The notes under the pieces: generated by a model
Databases searched by the model: none
What the model saw: only the letters and a program-made list of their open reading frames with translations
What the model was told of the DNA's origin: nothing
Translations under genes and position numbers: made by a program
Source of the DNA: Sporolactobacillus terrae DSM 11697
Lineage (GTDB): Bacteria; Bacillota; Bacilli; Bacillales; Sporolactobacillaceae
Direction of reading: 5' to 3'
Assembly: GCF_000648615.1 (NCBI RefSeq)
Contig: NZ_JFZC01000026.1
Coordinates: forward strand, 1-64,000
Length of the DNA: 64,000 nt
Shown: positions 44,222 to 52,797 of the stretch, one piece after another
Position numbering within the stretch: the stretch's first letter is position 1
How the letters are laid out: every line of letters starts with the position of its first letter

Positions 44222-46033
44222 TCAGAAAAGCAAGCGTTCCGTTTCATCAAGAACATTCGCAAATACATCCATTGCCTGCTGCACCGGTTTCGGTTCAGCC
44301 ATATTTACGCCTGCTTTTTTAAGAATTTCAATCGGCGATTCCGAACTTCCCGATTTGAGGTAGTTCTTGTAGCGTTCAACAGCCGGTGTCCCTTCCTGAA
44401 GAATTTGCGCAGACAGTGCTGAGGCAGCGCTGAACCCCGTTGCATATTGGTAAACATAATAGTTGTAGTAGAAATGCGGGATTCGTGCCCATTCCAGACC
44501 AATTTGCGGATCAACAACGATATCCGGTCCAAAATAAGTTTTATTCAAATTGTAGTAGGTTTCAGTCAAAAGATCCGCCGTCAATGCTTCGCCTGCACGA
44601 ACTTTTTCATGAATGATGTGTTCGAATTCGGCAAACATGGTCTGCCTGAAGACCGTGCCTTTGAAGCCTTCCAACTGATTGTTGAGCAAATACAGTTTTC
44701 TTTTCTTATCATCGGTGTGATTGAGCAAATAGTGATTCAGCAATGCTTCGTTGCAGGTGGAAGCCACTTCTGCAACAAAGATCGAGTAATCGGAGTACGG
44801 ATACGGTTGGCTGGTGCGTGAATAGTAACTGTGCATCGAATGGCCAAGTTCATGAGCCAGCGTGAACATGCTGTCGATGTTATCCTGCCAGTTCAGCAAG
44901 ATGTACGGCATCGTGCCGTAGCTTCCGCCCGAGTAGCCGCCGCTCCGCTTGTTTTGCGTTTCACGGACATCAATCCAGCGTTTCTCAAATCCGTCTCGAA
45001 TGCTATCCAAATAGTCTTCACCAAGCGGTGCAAGCGCTTTGAGCACGATTTCTTTTGCCTCATCATAGGTGACCTTGATTTTTGCATTCGGCACCAGCGG
45101 CGCATAAAGATCATACATATGCAGCTCATCCACTTGCAATGCTTTTTTACGCAGTGCTACATAGCGGTACATCAATGGCAAATGTTCATGAATCGTTTTA
45201 ATCAAGTTATCATACACTGCTTCAGGAATATCATTTCGGAACAAAGCAGCTTCACGTGCCGATGTATACTTGCGCGCATTAGCATAGAACGAATCGCGTT
45301 TGATTTGTCCGCTCAAAGTGGAAGCGAGTGTATTTTTAAACGCACCGTACGTTTTATAGACGCCTTCAAACGTATCTTTGCGCACCTGTCTGTTCTCGCT
45401 TTCCATAAGCGTGCCGTAGCGACCATGTGTAATTTCAACATCCTGTCCGGCTTCGCCTTTGATCGTCGGAAACTTCAAGTCCGCATTATTCAGCATCCCA
45501 AACGTAGTCGATGACGCATCGGTAACCTCTTCAACAGCAGCAAGCAGTGCTTCTTTTTCACTGTCAAGCACATGGGGGCGCGTCCTGATGATTTCGTCAA
45601 GTGCATGGCGATAGAGCTGCAATGACGTGCTTCCTTCAACGAATTGTTTCAGCCGTTTGGGATCAATTGCCAGAATTTCCGGAACGATAAAGGCCAGCTT
45701 GCTGCCGGCAACTGCAGCAAGACTGCTCGCCCGGTCATGAAGAGCCTGAAACGTTGCATTTGCCGTGTTTTCATCATTTTTCATATGTGCATACACATAA
45801 ACCTTGTACAACAATTCGGTGACTTCATCTTGCTTTTTCAATAATGCATATAAGGAATCGGCTGACTCGCCGATTTTCCCCTTAAACTGTTCGGCTTCAG
45901 CGATCAGCTCTTTCACTTTTTCAAAAGCCTGCTCCCAAGCAGCAACACTCGGGTAGATCGCTTCCAAATCCCAAGTTTCTTCAACCGGTATATCCTCTCG
46001 TTTTGGGAGGGCGGTCGTTTTCCCTTCAGCCAT
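44222..46033 (-). CDS. pepF: Oligoendopeptidase F
   Basis: This 603-residue M3B metallopeptidase has HELGHSMHSYYS at residues 394 onward (HEXXH) and a downstream EVASTCNEALLNHYLL with the third zinc ligand. It cleaves peptides of about 7-17 residues in the cytosol. Position and length identify the B. subtilis YjbG ortholog. The ATG at 46033 is set by GGAGG at seven bases; an in-frame ATG at 46054 is not supported. It follows coiA on the same strand, separated by 76 bases. Confidence 0.94.
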   Translation of the reverse strand: MAEGKTTALPKREDIPVEETWDLEAIYPSVAAWEQAFEKVKELIAEAEQFKGKIGESADSLYALLKKQDEVTELLYKVYVYAHMKNDENTANATFQALHDRASSLAAVAGSKLAFIVPEILAIDPKRLKQFVEGSTSLQLYRHALDEIIRTRPHVLDSEKEALLAAVEEVTDASSTTFGMLNNADLKFPTIKGEAGQDVEITHGRYGTLMESENRQVRKDTFEGVYKTYGAFKNTLASTLSGQIKRDSFYANARKYTSAREAALFRNDIPEAVYDNLIKTIHEHLPLMYRYVALRKKALQVDELHMYDLYAPLVPNAKIKVTYDEAKEIVLKALAPLGEDYLDSIRDGFEKRWIDVRETQNKRSGGYSGGSYGTMPYILLNWQDNIDSMFTLAHELGHSMHSYYSRTSQPYPYSDYSIFVAEVASTCNEALLNHYLLNHTDDKKRKLYLLNNQLEGFKGTVFRQTMFAEFEHIIHEKVRAGEALTADLLTETYYNLNKTYFGPDIVVDPQIGLEWARIPHFYYNYYVYQYATGFSAASALSAQILQEGTPAVERYKNYLKSGSSESPIEILKKAGVNMAEPKPVQQAMDVFANVLDETERLLF

Positions 46034-46109
46034 TGCGGCACCTCCGTATTTCATGTATTTACCAATAATTATATCCTACTTCTTTTTGAACATTTGCGCA
46101 AAAATTTGC

Positions 46110-47336
46110 TTATTCTTTGAGCGGATCATCAAGCAGTGCCGCTTCTAACTGTACCAGCGTTTGGCGATCCTGCTTGAGACATTCAGTGAACGTTGTTTCG
46201 TTCACTTGATACGGAAACAAACGATAAGATGCGCCGCTCTGTTCAGCAACACGCAAACGTACCAATTGTGTTAAATAGACAGCAATCAGCTGCCCGGCTG
46301 TTTTAGTGGGACATAGTGGAAGCGGGCGAAGCGCGAATAAATCAGCAACCCCTCTTCGGCTTGCTTCTTCAAGCATCCGTTCGGGCGTAAACCAATAGCC
46401 GGGTTGGATTCGGCCGAGCAAAAGAACCAGCCACATCTGCCAAAGCAAAGGAGGATTCAGAAAATAAACGAACGAATGATGCGGCAAGCCGACATAACTC
46501 GGGAACCAAGCAAAGTGCTGACGAAATTGATAGACTTGACTGCGCAAAAGATATTCTTCACGAGTCATACGCAAAGGACGTGCAAGTCTTTTTCTTTTCT
46601 TCATGGTAAGCCAAAGTCGTATAAATGGTTCGGGTGCAAAATCGAGATGAGGGGCAAGCAATTGATAGGGCTTGCATTCAGACAGTATACAGTAACTTTG
46701 CTGGGAAATAAAATAAGTTTTTGACAATGGAGTCAGGCAGGAAGCTAGAAGAAAACATTTTGTCGAAGCATTATAAAACCAGATAAAATAGGGTGAAGAA
46801 AACGGATGTTGTGATGAAGCAGCTCTAGATCGGCGAATCGCCATCGAAACGAAACCGGAGAGGCGGATCATGTTTCGTTTGTAGCTGTAATGATGCGTAC
46901 CAATAATCCAAATCGGGGTTATATGCCTTTGAAGATAACCAATTGACCGTTCTGCTAATCGTTTTTCCGGTATCGCGCTGCACTGATACTCAAGCGCTGT
47001 CGGTTCGATCCCGGGCAGATACACATCCGGCCTCTGGTGCAGTTCGGGTAAATAGTATTCCAAACGGGGCGCTCTTCCGGCGGAACGGCTCCAATGAAAC
47101 AGATCATATTTGCCGGCTAAATGCGCCTCTGTCTCAGGTTCATTCTCTACGAGACACGTATGATGCGGACGATGTGCAAAATGCCAGCGCCGCTTCTCGC
47201 CGGCTTTGAGCAATACGGGAGCATGACAGATCGGGCAACGGAACGACTGATTGCGCAACTGCGTTAATTCTTCGCGCGACCCTGCCCTCTCAGCCAGCGA
47301 AATACGCTGCGCATCGACGGTTGACGCGATGAGCAA
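46110..47336 (-). CDS. coiA: Competence protein CoiA
   Basis: This 408-residue protein has an N-terminal zinc-ribbon-like part (FRCPICHAPVLLKAG, KRRWHFAHRPH) and a nuclease-like core (YLPELHQRPDVYLPGIEPTALEYQCSAI) typical of CoiA, which aids homologous recombination during transformation. It is somewhat longer than B. subtilis CoiA (373). The TTG at 47336 is preferred: AGAGGTG lies just before it and the protein then begins LIAST, as the family does; an ATG at 47354 overlaps that ribosome site. Its linkage to mecA, spx and pepF is the Bacillus arrangement. Confidence 0.88.
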   Translation of the reverse strand: MLIASTVDAQRISLAERAGSREELTQLRNQSFRCPICHAPVLLKAGEKRRWHFAHRPHHTCLVENEPETEAHLAGKYDLFHWSRSAGRAPRLEYYLPELHQRPDVYLPGIEPTALEYQCSAIPEKRLAERSIGYLQRHITPIWIIGTHHYSYKRNMIRLSGFVSMAIRRSRAASSQHPFSSPYFIWFYNASTKCFLLASCLTPLSKTYFISQQSYCILSECKPYQLLAPHLDFAPEPFIRLWLTMKKRKRLARPLRMTREEYLLRSQVYQFRQHFAWFPSYVGLPHHSFVYFLNPPLLWQMWLVLLLGRIQPGYWFTPERMLEEASRRGVADLFALRPLPLCPTKTAGQLIAVYLTQLVRLRVAEQSGASYRLFPYQVNETTFTECLKQDRQTLVQLEAALLDDPLKE

Positions 47337-47421
47337 AAAATCACCTCTTTTCATGTTATTTATTCTGCACGCACAGGCTAAACTCCTGCTTTCCTGCAGA
47401 ATCTGCTTGCCTCACGCTGCA

Positions 47422-47603
47422 CTTTCGCATTGGGCACAGGACGTACTTTCACAGGATGTGATGAGTTCGTGTCTTTTCGGTGCTGAATCATCGCTTCGGT
47501 TACTCGCCTGCCGCGGGCGCCAGAGTACCTCCGCTTTGATTCTCGGTCAAGACACGGGTCTATGAGGTTGAAGACGGGGCAGAACCCGTATACTTTTTTA
47601 TTC
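47422..47603 (+). repeat. Interspersed repeat copy D (internal deletion)
   Basis: It starts with ACTTTCGCATTGGGCACAGG and ACGTACTTTCACAGGATGTG, continues GAGTTCGTGTCTTTTCGG and GCTGAATCATCG, then jumps at CTGCCGCGGGCGCCAGAG straight to the GTACCTCCGCTTTGATTC core. The middle section present in B and E is missing, as if deleted between GCGGGCGC and GCAGGCGC. It ends against the mecA terminator. Confidence 0.85.
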
Positions 47604-47607
47604 TGTG

Positions 47608-47645
47608 AAAAAAAGCCTGCCGATGATCGGCAGGCTCGTTTTTCA
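47608..47645. terminator. Terminator of mecA
   Basis: On the minus strand GAGCCTGCCGATCATCGGCA pairs internally (GCCTGCCGAT / ATCGGCAGGC) and is followed by a T7 tract. Confidence 0.92.
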
Positions 47646-47656
47646 CAGGAAAACGA

Positions 47657-48358
47657 TTATTTAAGTAGAGGAAAGTGCTGTTTAATGGTTTGCAGTGCTT
47701 CTGTCTTAATGATTTCATTTCCATACTCATCGAGTACATACGGTGTAAGATTCGTGTCAAGCCCATACTCCAGCATCTTGCTTAAATCATTATCCTGATC
47801 TTCATCAGACAGACAATCATCAAAAGTAACGTTTAAATAGTAGCTGTTCTTGTATGCATAAAGTGCGGTATCCATCGCCTCGTGAGCCGGAAAAGCATGG
47901 CTCAAGGCGATCAAATTCTCAAAATCGGCAAATCCGATTATAAATGAAATCGGCTGATCATCCTGAAAAGAATCATCTTCTGAATGATCAAGCTCCTCAT
48001 TCTTGTTTTCAGACGCCTTGGCCCGATTTGAACCCTGATCGTCGTCATGGTCGTTAATTGGTATGTCCAGATGTTTATCATCTGATAGCGGCAATTGAAG
48101 GTTGGATCCATCTTTTGAAATCTGTGCACGAGTCACAATAATTTCCATACCCTTTTCCAAGGCTTGAACCTGAATCCAAAGCGGACCTTCAAGTGAAAAA
48201 GATTCTTGAGTGTGTGCTTCATCCATCATTTGCCAAAAGAGTTCTTCACTTCGATCACGGTTATACCATATCTCCTCGCGATCAAAGCCAAGATCCTCAA
48301 TATCCAAATAACTGATATAGAACTTCAGCGTATTTTCATTAATCCGTTCGATTTTCAC
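47657..48358 (-). CDS. mecA: Clp adaptor protein MecA
   Basis: This 233-residue adaptor delivers ComK and other substrates to ClpC-ClpP. The N-terminal substrate-binding part is recognisable (MKIERINENTLKFYISYLD, then RSEELFWQMMDEA), an acidic linker follows (about residues 95-135), and the C-terminal ClpC-binding domain ends EALQTIKQHFPLL. The start is a GTG at 48358 preceded by GGGAGAG; the frame upstream is unlikely coding. Slightly longer than B. subtilis MecA because of the linker. Confidence 0.93.
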   Translation of the reverse strand: MKIERINENTLKFYISYLDIEDLGFDREEIWYNRDRSEELFWQMMDEAHTQESFSLEGPLWIQVQALEKGMEIIVTRAQISKDGSNLQLPLSDDKHLDIPINDHDDDQGSNRAKASENKNEELDHSEDDSFQDDQPISFIIGFADFENLIALSHAFPAHEAMDTALYAYKNSYYLNVTFDDCLSDEDQDNDLSKMLEYGLDTNLTPYVLDEYGNEIIKTEALQTIKQHFPLLK

Positions 48359-48659
48359 TGCGATCTCTCCCTTCTTTATCAATAGGTATGGGAGTGACAA
48401 CTGCCGATAGGACAACATGTATCCTGTACCTCTATTGTATGATAAAACGGCCGTCATGGAAATAAAAATAATCCGTATTTAAACGATTCCGCACTTGCCC
48501 CATCAACAAGCACTGTTTCGATTAATTGCTTCATTCTATTGATTGCTTAATCTAATTATGCAGCAAATGACAAAAATTGTTTAAAACACGCGTTGACGGA
48601 ATGATTCAGGACAAGTCCGCATAAATTGAACGGAGACAGAGGAAAGGAGCTCATCACGC

Positions 48660-49343
48660 ATGTCTTTTGATCTTGATACGCTGCTTTTTATCTTAAAAAT
48701 CATTTTCATCGATATTATTCTAGGCGGAGACAATGCGGTTGTCATCGCTTTAGCATGCCGCAGGCTCGAAGAAAAAAAGCGCAATGAAGCGATTCTTTTA
48801 GGTACCGGAATAGCGGTGATCATCCGTATCGCATTGACCGCAATCGTTGTTTCACTGCTGAATATTCCTTACCTGCTTCTCGCCGGAGGCTTTTTCTTAA
48901 TCATCATTGCCATCCGTCTGATTACGAATAGACAAGAAAAACATAATATTCGCGCAGGGATATCATTGGTAGCTGCTGTACGAACGATCGTCCTTGCAGA
49001 CATGGTCATGGGTTTTGATAACATGCTTGCAATTGCCGGTGCATCAAAAGGTCACATCGGCTATATTGCAATCGGTCTTATCTTCTCCGTTCCAATCATT
49101 GTCTGGGGAAGCAAAATTATTTTAATCGCTATGGAACATGTTCCTTTTCTCATCTATGTCGGCGGCGGTATTCTTGGCTACACAGCTTCCGAAATGATCA
49201 TGGATGAACAGGAAATTCGTTGGATTTTTGAAACCTATCCTCAACTTACCCATATCTTTCCAATCCTGCTCATTGTTGCTCTGCTTGTGACCGGATGGCT
49301 GTACAACCTCTTTTCCTCATGGAAATTTGCGAAGAGGTCTTAG
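48660..49343 (+). CDS. TerC-family integral membrane protein (YjbE)
   Basis: This 227-residue protein has about seven membrane helices with the TerC acidic motifs IIFIDIILGGDNAVVIALA and LADMVMGFDNMLAIAGA. TerC relatives export manganese in Bacilli and aid metal loading of exported enzymes; YjbE is the positional ortholog. AAAGGAG lies ten bases before the ATG. It faces spx with a shared terminator. Between mecA and this gene (48359-48659) I see no gene or manganese riboswitch. Confidence 0.9.
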   Translation: MSFDLDTLLFILKIIFIDIILGGDNAVVIALACRRLEEKKRNEAILLGTGIAVIIRIALTAIVVSLLNIPYLLLAGGFFLIIIAIRLITNRQEKHNIRAGISLVAAVRTIVLADMVMGFDNMLAIAGASKGHIGYIAIGLIFSVPIIVWGSKIILIAMEHVPFLIYVGGGILGYTASEMIMDEQEIRWIFETYPQLTHIFPILLIVALLVTGWLYNLFSSWKFAKRS

Positions 49344-49354
49344 CATTAGTCGTG

Positions 49355-49397
49355 AAATAAGAACGACCGCCCAATCGAGGACGGCCGTTCTTATTTC
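49355..49397. terminator. Bidirectional terminator
   Basis: AAATAAGAACGACCGCCC pairs with GGACGGCCGTTCTTATTT between the converging TerC and spx genes. Confidence 0.9.
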
Positions 49398-49441
49398 TAA
49401 ACAATGAATCGGATGTCAATTAAAAAAATCCCGTTCACATG

Positions 49442-49837
49442 TTAATTAACCAATCGCTGTGCTTCTTGCAACTGAAAGGTACGTACCCTTCTAGGAAGAA
49501 AACGGCGAATCTCATCGTCATTGTAGCCAACCTGCAGCCGTTTGTCATCAAGCATAATTGGACGGCGCAACAATCCAGGATTTTCTTTAATCAATTCAAA
49601 TAACTGCTGGATTGACATTGTCTCCAGTTGAATATTCAGTTCCTGAAAGGCCTTTGACCGTGTCGAGATAATCTCGTCCGTACCGTTTTCAGTCATGCGC
49701 AAAATATCTTTAATCTCTTCAATCGATAGTGGTTCGGAGAATATGTTCCGTTCTTTAAAAGGGATGTCATGCTCCCTGAGCCAAGCTTTTGCTTTTCTGC
49801 ACGACGTGCAGCTTGGAGATGTATACAATGTAACCAT
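49442..49837 (-). CDS. spx: Transcriptional regulator Spx
   Basis: This 131-residue ArsC-fold protein binds the RNA polymerase alpha C-terminal domain and redirects transcription on thiol stress. The redox switch C10-x-x-C13 (SPSCTSCRK) and the central [12 protein letters not shown] are intact. Length is exactly that of B. subtilis Spx. The ATG at 49837 follows AAAGGAGGG; an upstream in-frame start at 49876 is unnecessary. Multiple AT-rich promoter-like boxes lie upstream (TATAAT near 49885), and a perfect palindrome lies at 49930. Confidence 0.97.
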   Translation of the reverse strand: MVTLYTSPSCTSCRKAKAWLREHDIPFKERNIFSEPLSIEEIKDILRMTENGTDEIISTRSKAFQELNIQLETMSIQQLFELIKENPGLLRRPIMLDDKRLQVGYNDDEIRRFLPRRVRTFQLQEAQRLVN

Positions 49838-49929
49838 ATCTCGCCCTCCTTTGAATAATAGAAGCATTCTATTCACTAAGGCTTTCTTTTATTATATAAT
49901 AATTCTTATAAATTTTATACCCTTTTTTG

Positions 49930-49947
49930 TATGAAAATAATTTCATA
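49930..49947. promoter_or_regulatory. 18-base palindrome upstream of spx
   Basis: TATGAAA-ATAA-TTTCATA is a perfect 7-4-7 dyad about 93 bases before the spx start. It resembles Fur/PerR-family operators in composition, but does not match any consensus exactly. Confidence 0.5.
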
Positions 49948-50066
49948 TTTCACCAGAAAACAAGCTATTTTGCACCACGATTCGACATATTACGATCATT
50001 TCCAATAAAAATGCGGATTCTCATTTCGCTGCGAAACCCACTTGCTCTCGGTAGGTCAAAGGTACG

Positions 50067-50093
50067 CAAAAAGAGCTTCTCAAAAAGAAGCTC
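50067..50093 (-). terminator. Terminator of the small unit upstream of spx
   Basis: On the minus strand GAGCTTCT-TTTTG-AGAAGCTC is followed by TTTTT. It lies 50 bases after the 41-residue reading frame. Confidence 0.85.
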
Positions 50094-50143
50094 CTCAATA
50101 CACATCACTATGTTTATTCGGTTTTACCCGCATCATATTCACC

Positions 50144-50269
50144 TTACGCCGGTAATTTCAGGTTCGCTGACGGTGCATCTTGCGACTTCGGTTGAAGCTG
50201 TCCTAAGGTCTCTTTCAACCATTTCCGAATAGAATGTTTGCGTCTCCGTCTGACGTCTTTCGGTTTCAC
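50144..50269 (-). CDS. Putative 41-residue basic peptide
   Basis: A GTG-started frame with GAGGAGG nine bases upstream (50279-50285) encodes MKPKDVRRRRKHSIRKWLKE and a proline/alanine-rich tail ending ANLKLPA. The N-terminal half is strongly basic and could form an amphipathic helix. A promoter and a terminator bound it, making a unit of about 300 bases with no other gene. An overlapping 50-residue frame (50139-50291, ATG) is acidic and has poor ribosome-site spacing. I do not recognise either product, and the unit could equally be a small RNA. Confidence 0.45.
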   Translation of the reverse strand: MKPKDVRRRRKHSIRKWLKETLGQLQPKSQDAPSANLKLPA

Positions 50270-50345
50270 TGATGATCGCCTCCTCACTCATTCGTCCAAA
50301 TCTCTTCTCCGGTGGATCTCACAAGAGTATTCTTTGTCTGCCTTT

Positions 50346-50374
50346 ATTCTCAACCCGACACGCTTGGTTGTCAA
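50346..50374 (-). promoter_or_regulatory. Promoter of the 41-residue gene
   Basis: On the minus strand TTGACA (50369-50374) and GAGAAT (50346-50351) have a 17-base spacer. The -35 lies inside the dyad at 50369-50389. Confidence 0.6.
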
Positions 50375-50389
50375 GGTAAAATTTTGACA
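50369..50389. promoter_or_regulatory. Dyad over the -35 of the small gene
   Basis: TGTCAA-N9-TTGACA is a perfect 6-9-6 inverted repeat that embeds the minus-strand -35 box, so a binding protein here would repress the small unit. The stretch 50390-50578 shows no gene I can support. Confidence 0.5.
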
Positions 50390-50578
50390 TGCCCCATTTC
50401 AAAGAAGCAGTGCCCCTTCTTGAGACTCGACTGTGATTATGTTAAGCTTGGACATCGTTATGGAACATATCGCCGTTTCACCGAACCTTGAGGTAAATGT
50501 CTTCACGACATCCTCTTATACTATATGTGAAGCGCGCAGAAAGTATTCACAGGAACAAACCTTAATGGAGCTGATTTT

Positions 50579-50740
50579 ATGACCCGCTGGATTACCTGCT
50601 TTCTCGCTTTGCTTCTGATCATCGCCATCATTCTGTACCATTTTTTTCACTTGCTAACGATGCCGATGATTATTGTGCTGCTTCTCTTTAACATTCTTTT
50701 CTATTTTGTGCATCTTTTCATCACTTATCGAAAAAAATAA
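50579..50740 (+). CDS. Small membrane protein, 53 residues
   Basis: This peptide is two hydrophobic helices (WITCFLALLLIIAIILYHFF, MPMIIVLLLFNILFYFVHLF) with a short basic tail TYRKK. GGAG lies eight bases before the ATG. The arrangement resembles the 56-residue protein at 43987, but the sequences share only composition. I do not recognise a family. It faces oppF across a shared terminator. Confidence 0.65.
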   Translation: MTRWITCFLALLLIIAIILYHFFHLLTMPMIIVLLLFNILFYFVHLFITYRKK

Positions 50741-50773
50741 TCCTTGCAGAATATCCTGCAAGGATTATTTTTT
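50738..50773. terminator. Bidirectional terminator
   Basis: ATCCTTGCAG and CTGCAAGGAT flank a six-base loop and T/A tracts; it ends both the small gene and the opp operon. Confidence 0.9.
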
Positions 50774-51767
50774 ATACTTTTTCTGTTTTTATTTCTTCAT
50801 CATGAAGGTGGCAGGCCACCCAGTGGTTCTTTTCTGCTTCATGCCATTTCGGTCTGACTTTTGCACAGATATCCATAGCAAATGGACAACGTGTTCTGAA
50901 ACGACAGCCGCTTGGCGGATCAATTGGACTTGGCACATCGCCTTCAAGAATAATACGCTCGCGTGTCCGTTCAATCTCCGGGTCAGCAACCGGGATTGCC
51001 GACAGCAACGACTGCGTATAAGGATGCAGAGGATGATCATAAACGTCATCACTGGATGCCAGTTCGGCCATGTTCCCCAGATACATGACCCCAACGCGAT
51101 CACTGATGTGCTTCACCATCGAAAGATCATGAGCAATAAACAGGTAGGTCAGACCCTGTTTCTCCTGAAGCTCCTGCATTAAATTGACAACCTGTGCCTG
51201 AATGGAAACGTCAAGTGCTGAGATCGGTTCATCGGCAATGATAAAGTCCGGATCTACTGCAAGTGCCCGTGCAATCCCAATGCGCTGTCTCTGTCCGCCA
51301 CTGAACTCATGCGGATAACGGTTGGCATGCTCACGATTCAGCCCAACCGTTTCGAGCATCTTATAGACACGATCCATGCGTTCCTTCGGTGATTTAGCCA
51401 AGTGGTGAATGTCGATACCTTCTGCAATAATATCTTTAACAGTCATTCTCGGATTCAACGAGGCATAAGGGTCTTGGAAGATCATCTGCATCCGTTTCGA
51501 TAAATGCTTTTTTTCATTGCGGCTCATCTTGCCGCCTACATCCTGTCCGTCGAAAATGACTGTACCATCTGTAGGATCGTAGAGTCGAATGATTGTCCGT
51601 CCGGTTGTTGACTTTCCACAACCTGATTCGCCAACAAGTCCCAAGGTCTCACCTTTATACACGTCAAAGGTCACGCCGTCGACAGCCTTGAGTACGTCCT
51701 TGCGGGAAACATTGAAATATTTTTTTAGATTTTTCACTTGTAACAGTTTTTCATTCTTTGCAGCCAT
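50772..51767 (-). CDS. oppF: Oligopeptide ABC transporter ATPase OppF
   Basis: This 331-residue ATPase has Walker [10 protein letters not shown], signature [16 protein letters not shown], Walker [12 protein letters not shown], and the C-terminal oligopeptide/dipeptide extension with [14 protein letters not shown]. Together with OppD it powers peptide uptake through OppBC. AGGAGGGG precedes the ATG, whose first base overlaps the oppD stop (TAATG). It is the last gene of oppABCDF. Confidence 0.94.
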   Translation of the reverse strand: MAAKNEKLLQVKNLKKYFNVSRKDVLKAVDGVTFDVYKGETLGLVGESGCGKSTTGRTIIRLYDPTDGTVIFDGQDVGGKMSRNEKKHLSKRMQMIFQDPYASLNPRMTVKDIIAEGIDIHHLAKSPKERMDRVYKMLETVGLNREHANRYPHEFSGGQRQRIGIARALAVDPDFIIADEPISALDVSIQAQVVNLMQELQEKQGLTYLFIAHDLSMVKHISDRVGVMYLGNMAELASSDDVYDHPLHPYTQSLLSAIPVADPEIERTRERIILEGDVPSPIDPPSGCRFRTRCPFAMDICAKVRPKWHEAEKNHWVACHLHDEEIKTEKV

Positions 51768-52792
51768 TATGCTTCCCCTCCTACACCAATCGTTGATGGC
51801 GGATCTACTTTTGGCGCACGCTCATCAAGTAGCCAGCAGGCCGTTTTCTGACTGCCTGAACTCGCTGTGTATTGCGGCATATGGTCGATGCATACATCCA
51901 TCGCATAAGGACATCTAGGGGCAAATGGGCACCCTTTTGGTGGTTTTCTCAAGTCAGGAGGTGTACCCGGTATAGCCAGCAATTTATCCGTTTTTGCATG
52001 CAGTTTCGGCATAGAGGACAGCAGCCCCCATGTATACGGATGTTTGGGTTTATAGAAAATTTCGTCAAGCGTACCTGTTTCAATAATTTTTCCACCATAC
52101 ATAACAGCAACACGCTGCGCAAGATTAGCCACAACACCAAGATCATGCGTAATAAGGATAATTGAAGTGCCCATCTTTTCCTGAATATCCCGCATTAAAT
52201 CCAAGATCTGTGCCTGAATCGTAACATCAAGAGCGGTGGTCGGTTCATCAGCAATCAAGATCTTAGGATTACATGCTAAAGCAATCGCAATCACTACACG
52301 CTGCCTCATACCACCAGAAAATTGATGAGGAAATTCATCTACACGTTTATCTGGATTGGGAATTCCAACAAGCGCTAATAATTCAATCGCTCTTTTTCTC
52401 GCATCATGTTTTGATATCTCTTGATGTTTAATTAATCCTTCCATAATTTGACTTCCAATTTTCATTGTGGGGTTTAACGCAGTCATCGGATCTTGGAAGA
52501 TCATTGATATATCTTTTCCTCTGACTTTTTGAATTTGGTGTTTTGAATACTTCAGTAAATTATTACCTTCAAAAAGAATTTCTCCATTTTTTATACGTCC
52601 AGGGGGCGATTCAATTAGCCCCATAATTGCTTTCGATGTTACCGATTTTCCGGAGCCAGATTCACCTACGATTGCTAAAGTCTCACCCTTGTGCAAAGTT
52701 AGATCTACACCGCGAACCGCTTGAACCTCACCACCGAATGTTTCAAAAGAAACCTGTAAGTTTTTCAATTCGAGAATTTTTTCCACGGTCAT
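51767..52792 (-). CDS. oppD: Oligopeptide ABC transporter ATPase OppD
   Basis: This 341-residue ATPase has Walker [10 protein letters not shown], signature [17 protein letters not shown], Walker [13 protein letters not shown] and a Cys-rich C-terminal extension ([14 protein letters not shown]), a possible iron-sulfur or structural motif found in this ATPase class. AAGGTGA precedes the ATG. It is in the operon after oppC with a five-base gap. Confidence 0.94.
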   Translation of the reverse strand: MTVEKILELKNLQVSFETFGGEVQAVRGVDLTLHKGETLAIVGESGSGKSVTSKAIMGLIESPPGRIKNGEILFEGNNLLKYSKHQIQKVRGKDISMIFQDPMTALNPTMKIGSQIMEGLIKHQEISKHDARKRAIELLALVGIPNPDKRVDEFPHQFSGGMRQRVVIAIALACNPKILIADEPTTALDVTIQAQILDLMRDIQEKMGTSIILITHDLGVVANLAQRVAVMYGGKIIETGTLDEIFYKPKHPYTWGLLSSMPKLHAKTDKLLAIPGTPPDLRKPPKGCPFAPRCPYAMDVCIDHMPQYTASSGSQKTACWLLDERAPKVDPPSTIGVGGEA

Positions 52793-52797
52793 TCACC

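Noticed and set aside
44831-45514. Plus-strand frame of 227 codons opposite pepF
   Set aside because: It is antisense to pepF, with the composition expected of a shadow frame.
48359-48659. Manganese (yybP-ykoY) riboswitch ahead of the TerC gene
   Set aside because: I cannot find the conserved paired loops; only an ordinary ribosome site is visible.
50438-50581. 47-codon plus-strand frame ending at the start of the 53-residue membrane protein gene
   Set aside because: It has no ribosome site and no recognisable composition; the overlap with the next ATG may be chance.
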